Positions 1 to 6,027 of a stretch of DNA of 7,607 bases are shown one piece after another. Made by a program: the position numbers and the translations under genes. Below the pieces are notes generated by a model, which saw nothing but the letters and a program-made list of their open reading frames with translations, made no database searches and had not been told where the DNA came from. The DNA comes from Bifidobacterium breve. Lineage in GTDB: Bacteria > Bacteroidota > Bacteroidia > Cytophagales > UBA9547. The DNA lies in assembly GCA_943325655.2 (NCBI GenBank), contig CALPQG020000104.1, positions 1 to 7,607 of the forward strand. The letters are read 5' to 3'. The number at the start of each line of letters is the position of its first letter. The stretch's first letter is position 1.

Positions 1-478
1 CATCGGCAGATATTTTAGACATGATATCTCCTTTTTTCTCATTGGAGAAAAAGCCCAAATGCAATTCCATTACCCTGTTAAATACGGTTTTCCTTAAATT
101 CAGTAAGGTATGTATTCTCACATCTTCCAGGATAATTTGGGAGAAATAACGAAAAACATTGGTCAACAATACCGATGTAAACAAGATAATACTTACAAAA
201 ATCAAAGCCCCGATTTTACCATAATGCAATACAGAAAGGTGCATACAATAGTAAAAAGTATCAGTAAAATACTTTACTGAAAATGAAAACCCAGGCATAG
301 ATGTCACTATTTTTACCTTGTCCTGGTTGTTGGTAGAAAACAACAAATCAACCACAGGAATAAGTATGGTAAAGTTAATTAATCCAAATAAAATGGATAA
401 CAAGGTCAGGATTACATAAGGGATTGCAAATTTCTCTAAGGGTTTGGCAAAGGTAAGGATTCTAAAATAAACTTTCAT
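1..478 (-). CDS. ABC exporter, N-terminal membrane domain (MsbA-like), partial
   Basis: The reverse strand reads open from an ATG at 478 to the window edge, giving 159 residues with no stop; the rest, including the ATPase domain, lies outside. Two hydrophobic segments are visible at about residues 17-43 and 88-112, separated by a polar, probably periplasmic loop (about 44-87). After the second helix comes a basic amphipathic stretch and the sequence LHLGFFSNEKKGDIMSKISAD (about 139-159, L139 read as EL-H-L-G), which matches the coupling region of type IV ABC exporters, where the family has a pattern like 'FF...G.lmSri..D'. From family knowledge, such half-transporters dimerise in the inner membrane and export lipids, lipid A precursors or drugs; the substrate cannot be read here. 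No Shine-Dalgarno sequence is seen, as is normal in Bacteroidota. It could be msbA itself or one of its paralogues. Confidence 0.85.
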   Translation of the reverse strand, partial: MKVYFRILTFAKPLEKFAIPYVILTLLSILFGLINFTILIPVVDLLFSTNNQDKVKIVTSMPGFSFSVKYFTDTFYYCMHLSVLHYGKIGALIFVSIILFTSVLLTNVFRYFSQIILEDVRIHTLLNLRKTVFNRVMELHLGFFSNEKKGDIMSKISAD

Positions 479-581
479 AGGTATATCGGTAATCTAATAA
501 AGGCTATAAATTTAATGAAATAATTTCAAATTTCGGGGATAAAAATTGCTCATTTTAAAATCAAGCTTTATTTGGCATTGA
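479..581. other. Intergenic leader of the ABC exporter gene
   Basis: This AT-rich stretch separates the start of the exporter gene from the relic at 582. I see no clear TAnnTTTG box, hairpin or Shine-Dalgarno sequence. It probably holds the exporter promoter, but I cannot place it. A fragment of open frame at 568-615 may be a further, out-of-frame piece of the neighbouring relic. Confidence 0.3.
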
Positions 582-819
582 CCAAATCGATCTTCAACTA
601 GTACCGCTTCAAATTTAACTTCAGAATATGATGGCTCTCATGTATTAGAAAATATTGATCATCAAGGAATTTTGCTTGAAACAACAACCTTAAACGCTAC
701 GATTGGTAAAAATAATTTCCTCATTAAGCTGTCTACTAAACCCCAAAGGTGTTTATCTATTAGAGGATATCTCCAGCAATACTTTAAGTAGTGCTGTTAA
801 ATTCACAAAATCAGATTAG
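582..819 (+). pseudogene. Decayed relic, C-terminus resembling a T9SS type A sorting domain
   Basis: One frame is open from just after a TGA (579-581) and reads about 53 residues, including GSHVLENIDHQGILLE and TIGKNNFLIKLSTKP. At a CCCC run (741-744) the homologous-looking reading jumps to the next frame: removing one C joins STKP to KGVYLLEDISSNTLSSAVKF, then TKSD and a TAG at 817-819. The joined end has the pattern of type IX secretion sorting domains in Bacteroidota: a short beta strand, an L-(S)-x-K/P-x-G-V-Y-L turn, and a basic K-F-x-K end. Such domains direct large secreted proteins across the outer membrane. Here only the tail remains, with no start codon and at least one frameshift, so it is read as the debris of a deleted gene. 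The family call is by pattern only. It converges on the nuclease pseudogene, 19 bases away. Confidence 0.4.
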
Positions 820-1615
820 TGAAAGCATATTTAAAAAACTACTTAAATGCCAACTTTTGATATTCCTTTTGAATAAATAATGCTAATTTGTTTTTATCAG
901 GCAATTCAAGCAAATATTTTGAAACAAACAATTTTTCATCCATTCCATTGATGGCATATTCAACCAATTTTTTACCTTTTTCGGTGCACAATAAAATTCC
1001 TATCGGAGGATTGTCTTCTTTTCTTTTGATTTCCTCCCTATAATAAGCCACATAAGTATTTAATTGAGACAAATATTCATGTTTAAAGGCATCAATTTTT
1101 CATTCAACCAAAATATGGCATTTTAAAATACGGTGATAAAACACCAAATCAGCAAAATAATATTCATCATCAATCAGTATTCGTTGTTGTCTGGCCTCAA
1201 AACAAAACCCATGTCCTAATTCTAGTATAAATTCTTGTAAATGATTTAAAAGGGCTGTTTCCAAATCTTTTTCCTCCACTAATTTCTGTGTATTCAAGCC
1301 TAAAAAATCAAAAAAATACACTGATTTTACGGCATCTAATGCTTGTTCGGGTTCAATTTTTTGCTGCATTTGATCAAATGATAATTCTACATCATTGGAT
1401 AAACCAAGTCGTTCATAAGCAAGTGTATTGATATGCCTTTGGAGTTCCTTAACACTAGGAGTAGTTTTTAAAATCAATAATTCATAAAATTTTCTTTTGA
1501 TATCATCCTCAATTTTGAGCAATTCGACAAAATGGGTGAATGAAGTTTTTTGAATTATTTGTAATAAATAGCCATGACCAAGCTCAGCAATATTTGCTAC
1601 ATTTTGAGTACCCCT

Positions 1616-1644
1616 CAATTCGTCAGTCGCCGACTGACGAATTG
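1616..1644. repeat. Palindrome A inside the nuclease gene
   Basis: Perfect inverted repeat with 14-bp arms (CAATTCGTCAGTCG and its complement) around a single C at 1630. It lies within the reading frame and encodes the second IRQSATDEL unit of the protein (about residues 126-134). Copy B, 54 bases (18 codons) away, has nearly the same sequence, so the two form both inverted and direct repeats without breaking the frame. Confidence 0.9.
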
Positions 1645-1671
1645 TAATCGATTCACTTATAGTTATTTGTA

Positions 1672-1696
1672 ATTCGTCAGTCGTCGACTGACGAAT
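1672..1696. repeat. Palindrome B inside the nuclease gene
   Basis: Perfect inverted repeat with 12-bp arms (ATTCGTCAGTCG and its complement) around a single T at 1684. It encodes the first unit, IRQSTTDEL (about residues 108-116). The core is identical to copy A except for the central base, so the two copies are either recent duplicates or are kept alike. Confidence 0.9.
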
Positions 1697-2008
1697 GTTT
1701 TCAGGAAGCCAATTTTCTGAATTTTGAAGTAGTAATTCCAAAATAGAAGGGTAAATATTATAAAATTGACGCGACAATTTAAGGTTAGTTTCGGCTAAAC
1801 CTTTTATCCCTAATTTCTTAGATAAACTAGGAACGAGCTGTTCCCCATATTGTGCTCTATCTTCCCCTTTTTGTTCAAACTCAACAATGTAATAACCAAT
1901 TAACCAATTTCTTAAGGTTAAATTTATATTCACTGCTTTAATTGCTTTTTGCTGAAAGCTTTGATGGGTGTGATGAATCGTATCAACGAGTAAGTCAAAT
2001 TTCGACGT

Positions 2009-2180
2009 AATGTCCATTACGTCCAAATTTTAAATTTTGAATGCTCAATTTTGAATTGATTTCATGTTTGAAAAAATTCAAAATTGAGATTATAATGATG
2101 TTCGATGATGATGCACTTACTGTTTATTTTCTAAAGAATGCTGCTAACTCGATTGGAAAAAACTCCGCAACTATTTCACA
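2009..2180. repeat. 172-bp tandem duplication, copy 1 (next to the nuclease gene)
   Basis: Copies 1 and 2 align over 170 bases without gaps and with five substitutions. Copy 1 starts at the nuclease start codon (ATGGACATT on the minus strand) and covers its leader. It contains an inverted repeat with 14-bp perfect arms (CTCAATTTTGAATT, 2044-2057, against 2075-2088) and a 17-base loop, which could fold in the nuclease mRNA leader or act as a cruciform. No Shine-Dalgarno sequence is seen in front of the ATG. Confidence 0.92.
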
Positions 2181-2352
2181 AATGTCCATTACGACCAAAT
2201 TTTAAATTGTGAATGCTCAATTTTGAATTGATTTCATGTTTGAAAAAAATCAAAATTGAGATTATAATGTTGTTCGATGATGATGCACTTACTGTTTATT
2301 TTCTAAAGAATGCTGCTAACTCGATTGGAAAATACTCCGCAACTATTTCATA
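2181..2352. repeat. 172-bp tandem duplication, copy 2
   Basis: This copy directly abuts copy 1. It carries a second start-codon context (ATGGACATT on the minus strand, ATG at 2189), which here leads into a 21-residue open frame that ends in copy 1. Its hairpin (2216-2260) has the same arms as in copy 1 but with one mismatch, caused by a T-to-A change in the right arm. The last two bases differ from copy 1, and identity ends at about 2350. Confidence 0.9.
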
Positions 2353-2437
2353 ACTGAATGTAGCATTTCATAAAAAATACTTCTTTGGTGCTATTCTACG
2401 ATTTGGTTGTATGGTAAAATATATTTACGAACGGCTA

Positions 2438-2454
2438 TTCAACCATTGGTTGAA
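2438..2454. repeat. Small palindrome TTCAACCA-T-TGGTTGAA
   Basis: Perfect 8-bp arms around one central T. It lies just outside the inner inverted repeat of the surrounding element. It could be a protein-binding site or part of a larger fold; no known motif is recognised. Confidence 0.6.
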
Positions 2455-2457
2455 CCT

Positions 2458-2524
2458 AGGGCTATTTTAGTACCCCTTCGGATTACGAGTACGCCTCCCT
2501 AAGGTGGTGAACTAAAATAGCCCT
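2458..2524. repeat. Inner inverted repeat with 14-bp arms
   Basis: AGGGCTATTTTAGT at 2458-2471 is exactly complementary to 2511-2524, with a 39-base loop that is more GC-rich than its surroundings. It lies 67 bases past the amaB stop codon. There is no T tract after the right arm in the amaB direction and the loop is long, so it is not a typical intrinsic terminator, although it could still shape the 3' end of the amaB transcript. Confidence 0.75.
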
Positions 2525-2590
2525 GTATGAAATACGGAGTAATTGGCAATAGTTAAACAACAACCAAATTGTAAAATAGAGTCACTTCTT

Positions 2591-4123
2591 TTACACATCA
2601 AACCTAATTCCCTGTGCCAAAGGCAAATGACCACTGTAATTGATAGTATTGGTTTGACGTCGCATGTAAGCTTTCCAGGCATCTGAACCAGATTCACGTC
2701 CACCGCCGGTTTCTTTTTCGCCGCCAAAAGCACCACCGATTTCAGCTCCGGAGGTGCCTATATTGACATTGGCTATGCCACAATCAGACCCATTTTGCGC
2801 CAAGAATTTTTCTGTTTCCTGCACCAGGTTTGAAAAAATTGCAGAAGACAATCCTTGTTTCACGTCATTTTGAAGATGGATTGCATTTTCTATTTCTCCT
2901 TCATAAGAAATCAAATATAAAATGGGTGCAAAGGTTTCATCCTGCACAATTTGATAACTGTTTTTTGCTTCAATGATGGTTGGCTGCACGTAATTGCCTT
3001 TCTCCAAATCTCCTTTTGTAACCTTTCCACCGCCATAAAGTACTTTTCCACCTTCAGCTATTGCCGCATTGATGGCATTGCTATAATGCTCTACCGCTTG
3101 TTTGTCGATCAAAGGACCTACCAAAATTCCATCTTCCAAAGGATTTCCAATAGGCAAACGAGGATATATCGCTAACAATTGCGTTTTTACTTTTTCAAAA
3201 ATACTTTCATGAATAATCACCCTGCGTGTTGATGTACAACGCTGACCTGCAGTACCCACGGCCCCAAAAACTACAGCCCTGATTGCCAGTTCTAAATTGG
3301 CATGTGGGGTAATGATAATAGCATTGTTGCCACCCAATTCCAACAAAGATTTCCCTAACCTGTTGGCTACAGCCACGGCTACTTTTTTACCCATAGCCGT
3401 TGATCCTGTGGCAGAAACCAGGGCTACATTGGTATCTTTCGAAATTGCTTCACCTATTTTTCTATCTCCAATAATCAGGTTAAAAACACCTTCAGGAATT
3501 CCATTGTCATACAAAACATCAGCTAAAATTTTATGGCAAGCAATGGCTGTCAAAGGTGTTTTTTCTGAAGGTTTCCAAACACTTACATTGCCACAAACGG
3601 CAGCAAGCATGGCATTCCAAGCCCAAACTGCTACTGGGAAATTGAAAGCGGAAATAATTCCTACAATTCCCAAAGGATGGTATTGGTCATACATCCTATG
3701 TTCTGGTCGTTCCGAATGCATGGTACTGCCTTGCAATTGGCGCGATAAACCTACAGCAAAATCACAGATGTCAATCATTTCCTGCACTTCACCCAAGCCT
3801 TCCTGTAAAATCTTGCCTGATTCCATGCTTACCAATTTGCCAAGCAATTCTTTATTTTCTCTTAATTTGTTGCCAATTTGTCGCACCACTTCTCCCCTTT
3901 TTGGAGCAGGAACGTTACGCCAATACACACTTGCTTTTTGGGCGGTAGCAATGGTATGGTCATAATCATCTGATGAAGCATATTCTACGGAAGCCAAAAC
4001 ACTATTGTCTATTGGAGAATGTACTTTATATACCACACCATTCGATAAATCACTCCAAAGCATACCTGTACAAATGGCAGGATTGATGTCTTGAATTCCT
4101 AAAGTTTGAAGTATATTTTTCAT
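2591..4123 (-). CDS. amaB: ALDH7-family L-aminoadipate-semialdehyde (piperidine-6-carboxylate) dehydrogenase
   Basis: This 510-residue protein matches the antiquitin/ALDH7 subfamily over its full length. From family knowledge it oxidises alpha-aminoadipic semialdehyde, in equilibrium with piperidine-6-carboxylate, to aminoadipate with NAD+, a step of lysine breakdown in the cytosol. Visible marks: N161 in SAFNFP (oxyanion site), K184 in WKPSE (cofactor), the glycine turn GSTAMG (240-245), general base E262 in LELGGNN, nucleophile C296 in GQRCTSTRR, and E396 in DETFAP. The C-terminal NIGTSGAEIGGAFGGEK and TGGGRESGSDAWKAYMRR are diagnostic of ALDH7 rather than other ALDH families. The ATG at 4123 gives the family's normal N-terminus; no Shine-Dalgarno sequence is seen. 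No other lysine-degradation gene is nearby. A terminator separates it from htrA upstream, so its promoter should lie in about 4124-4172, where I find no clear box. Confidence 0.93.
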   Translation of the reverse strand: MKNILQTLGIQDINPAICTGMLWSDLSNGVVYKVHSPIDNSVLASVEYASSDDYDHTIATAQKASVYWRNVPAPKRGEVVRQIGNKLRENKELLGKLVSMESGKILQEGLGEVQEMIDICDFAVGLSRQLQGSTMHSERPEHRMYDQYHPLGIVGIISAFNFPVAVWAWNAMLAAVCGNVSVWKPSEKTPLTAIACHKILADVLYDNGIPEGVFNLIIGDRKIGEAISKDTNVALVSATGSTAMGKKVAVAVANRLGKSLLELGGNNAIIITPHANLELAIRAVVFGAVGTAGQRCTSTRRVIIHESIFEKVKTQLLAIYPRLPIGNPLEDGILVGPLIDKQAVEHYSNAINAAIAEGGKVLYGGGKVTKGDLEKGNYVQPTIIEAKNSYQIVQDETFAPILYLISYEGEIENAIHLQNDVKQGLSSAIFSNLVQETEKFLAQNGSDCGIANVNIGTSGAEIGGAFGGEKETGGGRESGSDAWKAYMRRQTNTINYSGHLPLAQGIRFDV

Positions 4124-4172
4124 AGATATGGTTAATTTACTGAATGGTGATTCAATTTTGTAGTATTCTGTA

Positions 4173-4214
4173 AAACTAAAAAATTCAGCCGTAATCGACT
4201 GAATTTTTTAGTTT
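4173..4214 (-). terminator. Intrinsic terminator of htrA
   Basis: Perfect inverted repeat with 16-bp arms (AAACTAAAAAATTCAG at 4173-4188 against 4199-4214) and a 10-base loop, 23 bases past the htrA stop codon. In the minus direction the 3' arm ends in a T-rich run (TTTTTTAGTTTT), as in intrinsic terminators with A/T-rich stems. The near-symmetric arms would also allow action on the other strand, but no plus-strand gene enters it. Confidence 0.85.
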
Positions 4215-4237
4215 AATTTTGAGTATTTTTAAAACTA

Positions 4238-5737
4238 TTAATTTCCAATGGCATAAAACTCATTTTGTCCATTTGGGTAGACCCCCTCAAACAAAACCCC
4301 TCCTTTTCGTGGTTTTTCCAATAGAATAGCCAATTCATCCAAATTTTTAACTTTCACTTTATTGATTTGGGTAATGATAAAACCTTCTTTCATACCTGCA
4401 CTGCGAAGTTTTCCCTCTTTTAATTTGATCACTTTCACACCGCCTTGTAGCTTTAACTTTTTCTTTTCTCCGGCCTCCACATCTGCGAATTCGGCACCCA
4501 AACTTTCGGATATTTTCTTATCATCAAATTTGACAACATCGGTATTACCCATTTTATTTTTGAGTGTTGCTACCAACTCCAGTGTTTTATCTCCTCTCAA
4601 TAAAGTTATTCCTACCTTATCTCCCGGACGGTGACGGCCAATAGCCTCCTGTAACGCTGAGGTATTTGAAATGTCATGTCCATCAATTTTCAAAATCACA
4701 TCACCTGTTTTTATTCCTGCTTCCTCCGCGGCTCCTTTTTCATTTACACCTCCCACATACACCCCATTTAAATCTTTGATGTCTTTTTCTTTGGCCAAAT
4801 CAGAAGTAAGGTCCTGGATAGAAATCCCCAACAACCCTCTTTGCACCTCTCCATATTTCAACAAATCATCCATTACTTTTTTTACTATTCCTACCGGAAC
4901 AGCAAAAGAATAACCGGAAAAAGAACCCGTAGGAGAAGCAATAGCTGTATTTACACCTACCAATTCCCCTTTTAAATTCACCAATGCACCGCCACTATTT
5001 CCTGGATTTACTGCAGCATCTGTTTGGATAAATGATTCAATGGCAAAATTTTCTTTACCTCTTAGTATATTGATATTACGTGTTTTAGCACTTACAATTC
5101 CGGCGGTTACGGTAGAGGTTAAATCATAAGGATTACCAACGGCCAATACCCATTCTCCAATTTTTAGTTTATCCGAATCACCTAATTTCACAAAAGGCAA
5201 ATTACTTTCCCCTACTTTTAACAAGGCCAGGTCTGTACTTGGATCTTTGCCAATTAATTTGGCGGTGTAACTGCGTTTATCCTCTAATATCACTTCTATT
5301 TTATCGGCATTCTCAATCACATGGTAATTGGTCACGATATAACCGTCCTGAGAAATAATAACACCGGAGCCAGAGGCTTCTTTAGGTTCCGTTTGTGGTG
5401 GAATTTGTCCGCCAAAACCATCTCCAAAAAAGTCTCTTAAGAATGGATCCATTTGTGGATTAAATTGTTGACCAATATCCTTTGGTGAAAAAAAAGTTTT
5501 AACATGCACTACTGCTGGTCGGGTTAAATCTGCGGCCATCACAAAACTCAAACTCTCCGGTAATTTTGAACTCCCACTTGTGTCACTCAAATAATTGGAT
5601 AAAAAATACCGTTGACTTTTTTCAAATGTCTCATACCCTTTTTCCTCAAAAAACACTTTATAGCCTCCTAAAGCCACAGCACCTCCTACAATAGCAGCAA
5701 GTAGTAAGGTTAAAATTGATTTGTTCATTTTCATCAT
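4238..5737 (-). CDS. htrA: HtrA/DegP-family periplasmic serine protease with two PDZ domains
   Basis: A 499-residue trypsin-like (S1C) protease. Residues about 5-25 form a hydrophobic N-terminal anchor or signal (MNKSILTLLLAAIVGGAVAL). The protease domain covers about 70-295, with the full catalytic triad: H139 in VTNYHV, D169 in STDLALLK, S248 in NPGNSGGAL. The first PDZ domain (about 298-392) begins with the RGLLGI carboxylate-binding loop; a shorter second PDZ domain (about 410-499) contains GMKEGFIITQIN. The glycine-rich stretch after residue 88 (FLRDFFGDGFGG) is the LA-loop region typical of DegP/DegQ. From family knowledge it degrades or refolds misfolded envelope proteins, often as trimers or larger cages. 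Three ATGs (codons 1, 2 and 4) compete as start; the one at codon 4 gives the cleanest signal sequence. It is transcribed away from nagA, with its own terminator and a candidate stress-type promoter. Confidence 0.95.
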   Translation of the reverse strand: MMKMNKSILTLLLAAIVGGAVALGGYKVFFEEKGYETFEKSQRYFLSNYLSDTSGSSKLPESLSFVMAADLTRPAVVHVKTFFSPKDIGQQFNPQMDPFLRDFFGDGFGGQIPPQTEPKEASGSGVIISQDGYIVTNYHVIENADKIEVILEDKRSYTAKLIGKDPSTDLALLKVGESNLPFVKLGDSDKLKIGEWVLAVGNPYDLTSTVTAGIVSAKTRNINILRGKENFAIESFIQTDAAVNPGNSGGALVNLKGELVGVNTAIASPTGSFSGYSFAVPVGIVKKVMDDLLKYGEVQRGLLGISIQDLTSDLAKEKDIKDLNGVYVGGVNEKGAAEEAGIKTGDVILKIDGHDISNTSALQEAIGRHRPGDKVGITLLRGDKTLELVATLKNKMGNTDVVKFDDKKISESLGAEFADVEAGEKKKLKLQGGVKVIKLKEGKLRSAGMKEGFIITQINKVKVKNLDELAILLEKPRKGGVLFEGVYPNGQNEFYAIGN

Positions 5738-5765
5738 GATATAATTTTGGTTTAATTTTTTAATA

Positions 5766-5780
5766 GTAAAAAATATGCCA
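5766..5780 (-). promoter_or_regulatory. Candidate sigma-54 (-24/-12) promoter of htrA
   Basis: Read on the minus strand, TGGCATATTTTTTAC fits the sigma-54 pattern TGGCAC-N5-TTGC at the -24 part apart from the common C-to-T, and at the -12 part apart from A in place of the usual G. Spacing is exact. Transcription would begin near 5754, leaving a 17-base leader before the first ATG. The mismatch in the normally fixed -12 GC is the main doubt. Confidence 0.4.
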
Positions 5781-5790
5781 TTCGATGAAT

Positions 5791-5879
5791 TGACAGATAT
5801 TTTAGAACGAAAACTGACAATTTATATTTCACCAATTGTCAAATTGTCATTTTAAATTACTAAAACCTACCATGTGACA
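5791..5879. promoter_or_regulatory. TGACA/TGTCA cluster, candidate activator sites upstream of htrA
   Basis: Five copies of TGACA or its complement lie within 89 bases: 5791-5795, 5815-5819, 5837-5841, 5845-5849 and 5875-5879. Two of them form a perfect inverted repeat, TGACAATTT (5815-5823) against AAATTGTCA (5841-5849), centred about 78 bases before the inferred htrA start. This is where enhancer sites for a sigma-54 activator would be expected. Binding by any particular regulator is inference. Confidence 0.4.
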
Positions 5880-5994
5880 TTGAGATTTGCATTTATTGCT
5901 TAAAATAAGCTTCCATTTCTATCATTGATGGTTATTTTCACATAAAATTATGTATTTTAAAAACCAAATAGAGCGCATTTTTAAAAGAAAATCT

Positions 5995-6002
5995 TAAATT
6001 TG
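5995..6002 (+). promoter_or_regulatory. Bacteroidota-type -7 box of nagA
   Basis: TAAATTTG matches the Bacteroidota housekeeping -7 consensus TAnnTTTG exactly. It lies 25 bases before the nagA ATG, giving a leader of about 20 bases. The -33 element is weak: only a T-rich stretch at about 5978-5982 is present. No Shine-Dalgarno sequence precedes the start codon. Confidence 0.6.
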
Positions 6003-6027
6003 CAGTTCACGCAGAACCAATCCCAAC

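Larger units (their letters stand above)
839..2017 (-). pseudogene. DUF1016/YhcG-family PD-(D/E)xK nuclease, interrupted by in-frame TGA
   Basis: One reading frame runs from an ATG at 2017 to a TAG at 839-841 and would encode about 392 residues, near the usual family length, but a TGA at 1100-1102 stops it after residue 305. An upstream TTG at 2026 adds only three codons; I prefer the ATG. Residues about 8-200 correspond to the DUF1016 N-terminal domain (note RNWLIGYYIVEFEQ and GLAETNLKLSRQFYNIYP). Residues about 250-392 are the nuclease domain: ELGHGFCFEARQQRI, then FADLVFYHR with D290, then ILVE with E305, the stop, and K307, followed by the conserved QLNTYVAYYREE and NPPIGILLCTEKG. D290, E305 and K307 would be the metal-binding catalytic set. 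The family is often found near restriction-modification and defence genes and is thought to act on DNA; its exact job is unsettled. Residues about 108-134 are an insertion encoded by two palindromes. As read, the product lacks K307 and the C-terminal core, so it is probably inactive unless TGA is read through or is a sequencing error. Confidence 0.85.
2391..2579. repeat. Inverted-repeat element, possibly MITE-like
   Basis: The ends form an imperfect inverted repeat: 2391-2410 and 2560-2579 are complementary at 18 of 20 positions (core ATTTGGTTGT / ACAACCAAAT). Inside lie a 14-bp perfect inverted repeat (2458-2471 and 2511-2524) and a small palindrome (2438-2454). There is no transposase or convincing open frame. 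I see no clear target-site duplication, so a mobile origin is an inference. The right end stops 11 bases past the amaB stop codon, so it forms the amaB 3' region. Confidence 0.55.

Noticed and set aside
1100..1102. Recoded TGA (Trp or Gly) genetic code
   Set aside because: TGG is used for Trp in the same genes, no other conserved gene here contains an in-frame TGA, and the proteins are of Bacteroidota type, which use the standard code.
2124..2189. 21-codon minus-strand frame starting at the duplicated ATG
   Set aside because: It arises because the tandem duplication copied the nuclease start codon. It resembles no known peptide and has no ribosome binding site, so it is mentioned as a possible leader but not annotated as a gene.
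2009..2352. CRISPR array
   Set aside because: There are only two long adjacent copies with no spacers, so this is a tandem duplication.
2458..2524. Integron attC site or amaB intrinsic terminator
   Set aside because: The paired attC core motifs (RYYYAAC/GTTRRRY) are not at the expected places, and no cassette gene or integrase is seen. The 39-base loop and lack of a T tract argue against a standard terminator.
2512..2736. Minus-strand frame overlapping the 3' end of amaB
   Set aside because: It overlaps the strongly supported aldehyde dehydrogenase in another frame and has no recognisable domain.
3297..3965. 222-residue plus-strand frame
   Set aside because: It is antisense to the amaB coding region and explained by that gene's codon use; the translation has no protein-like domain.
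5775..5855. Plus-strand 26-residue frame starting MPFDELTDILERK
   Set aside because: It looks mildly protein-like, but it overlaps the candidate htrA promoter and TGACA sites, is very short, and has no start signals. The regulatory reading explains the region better.
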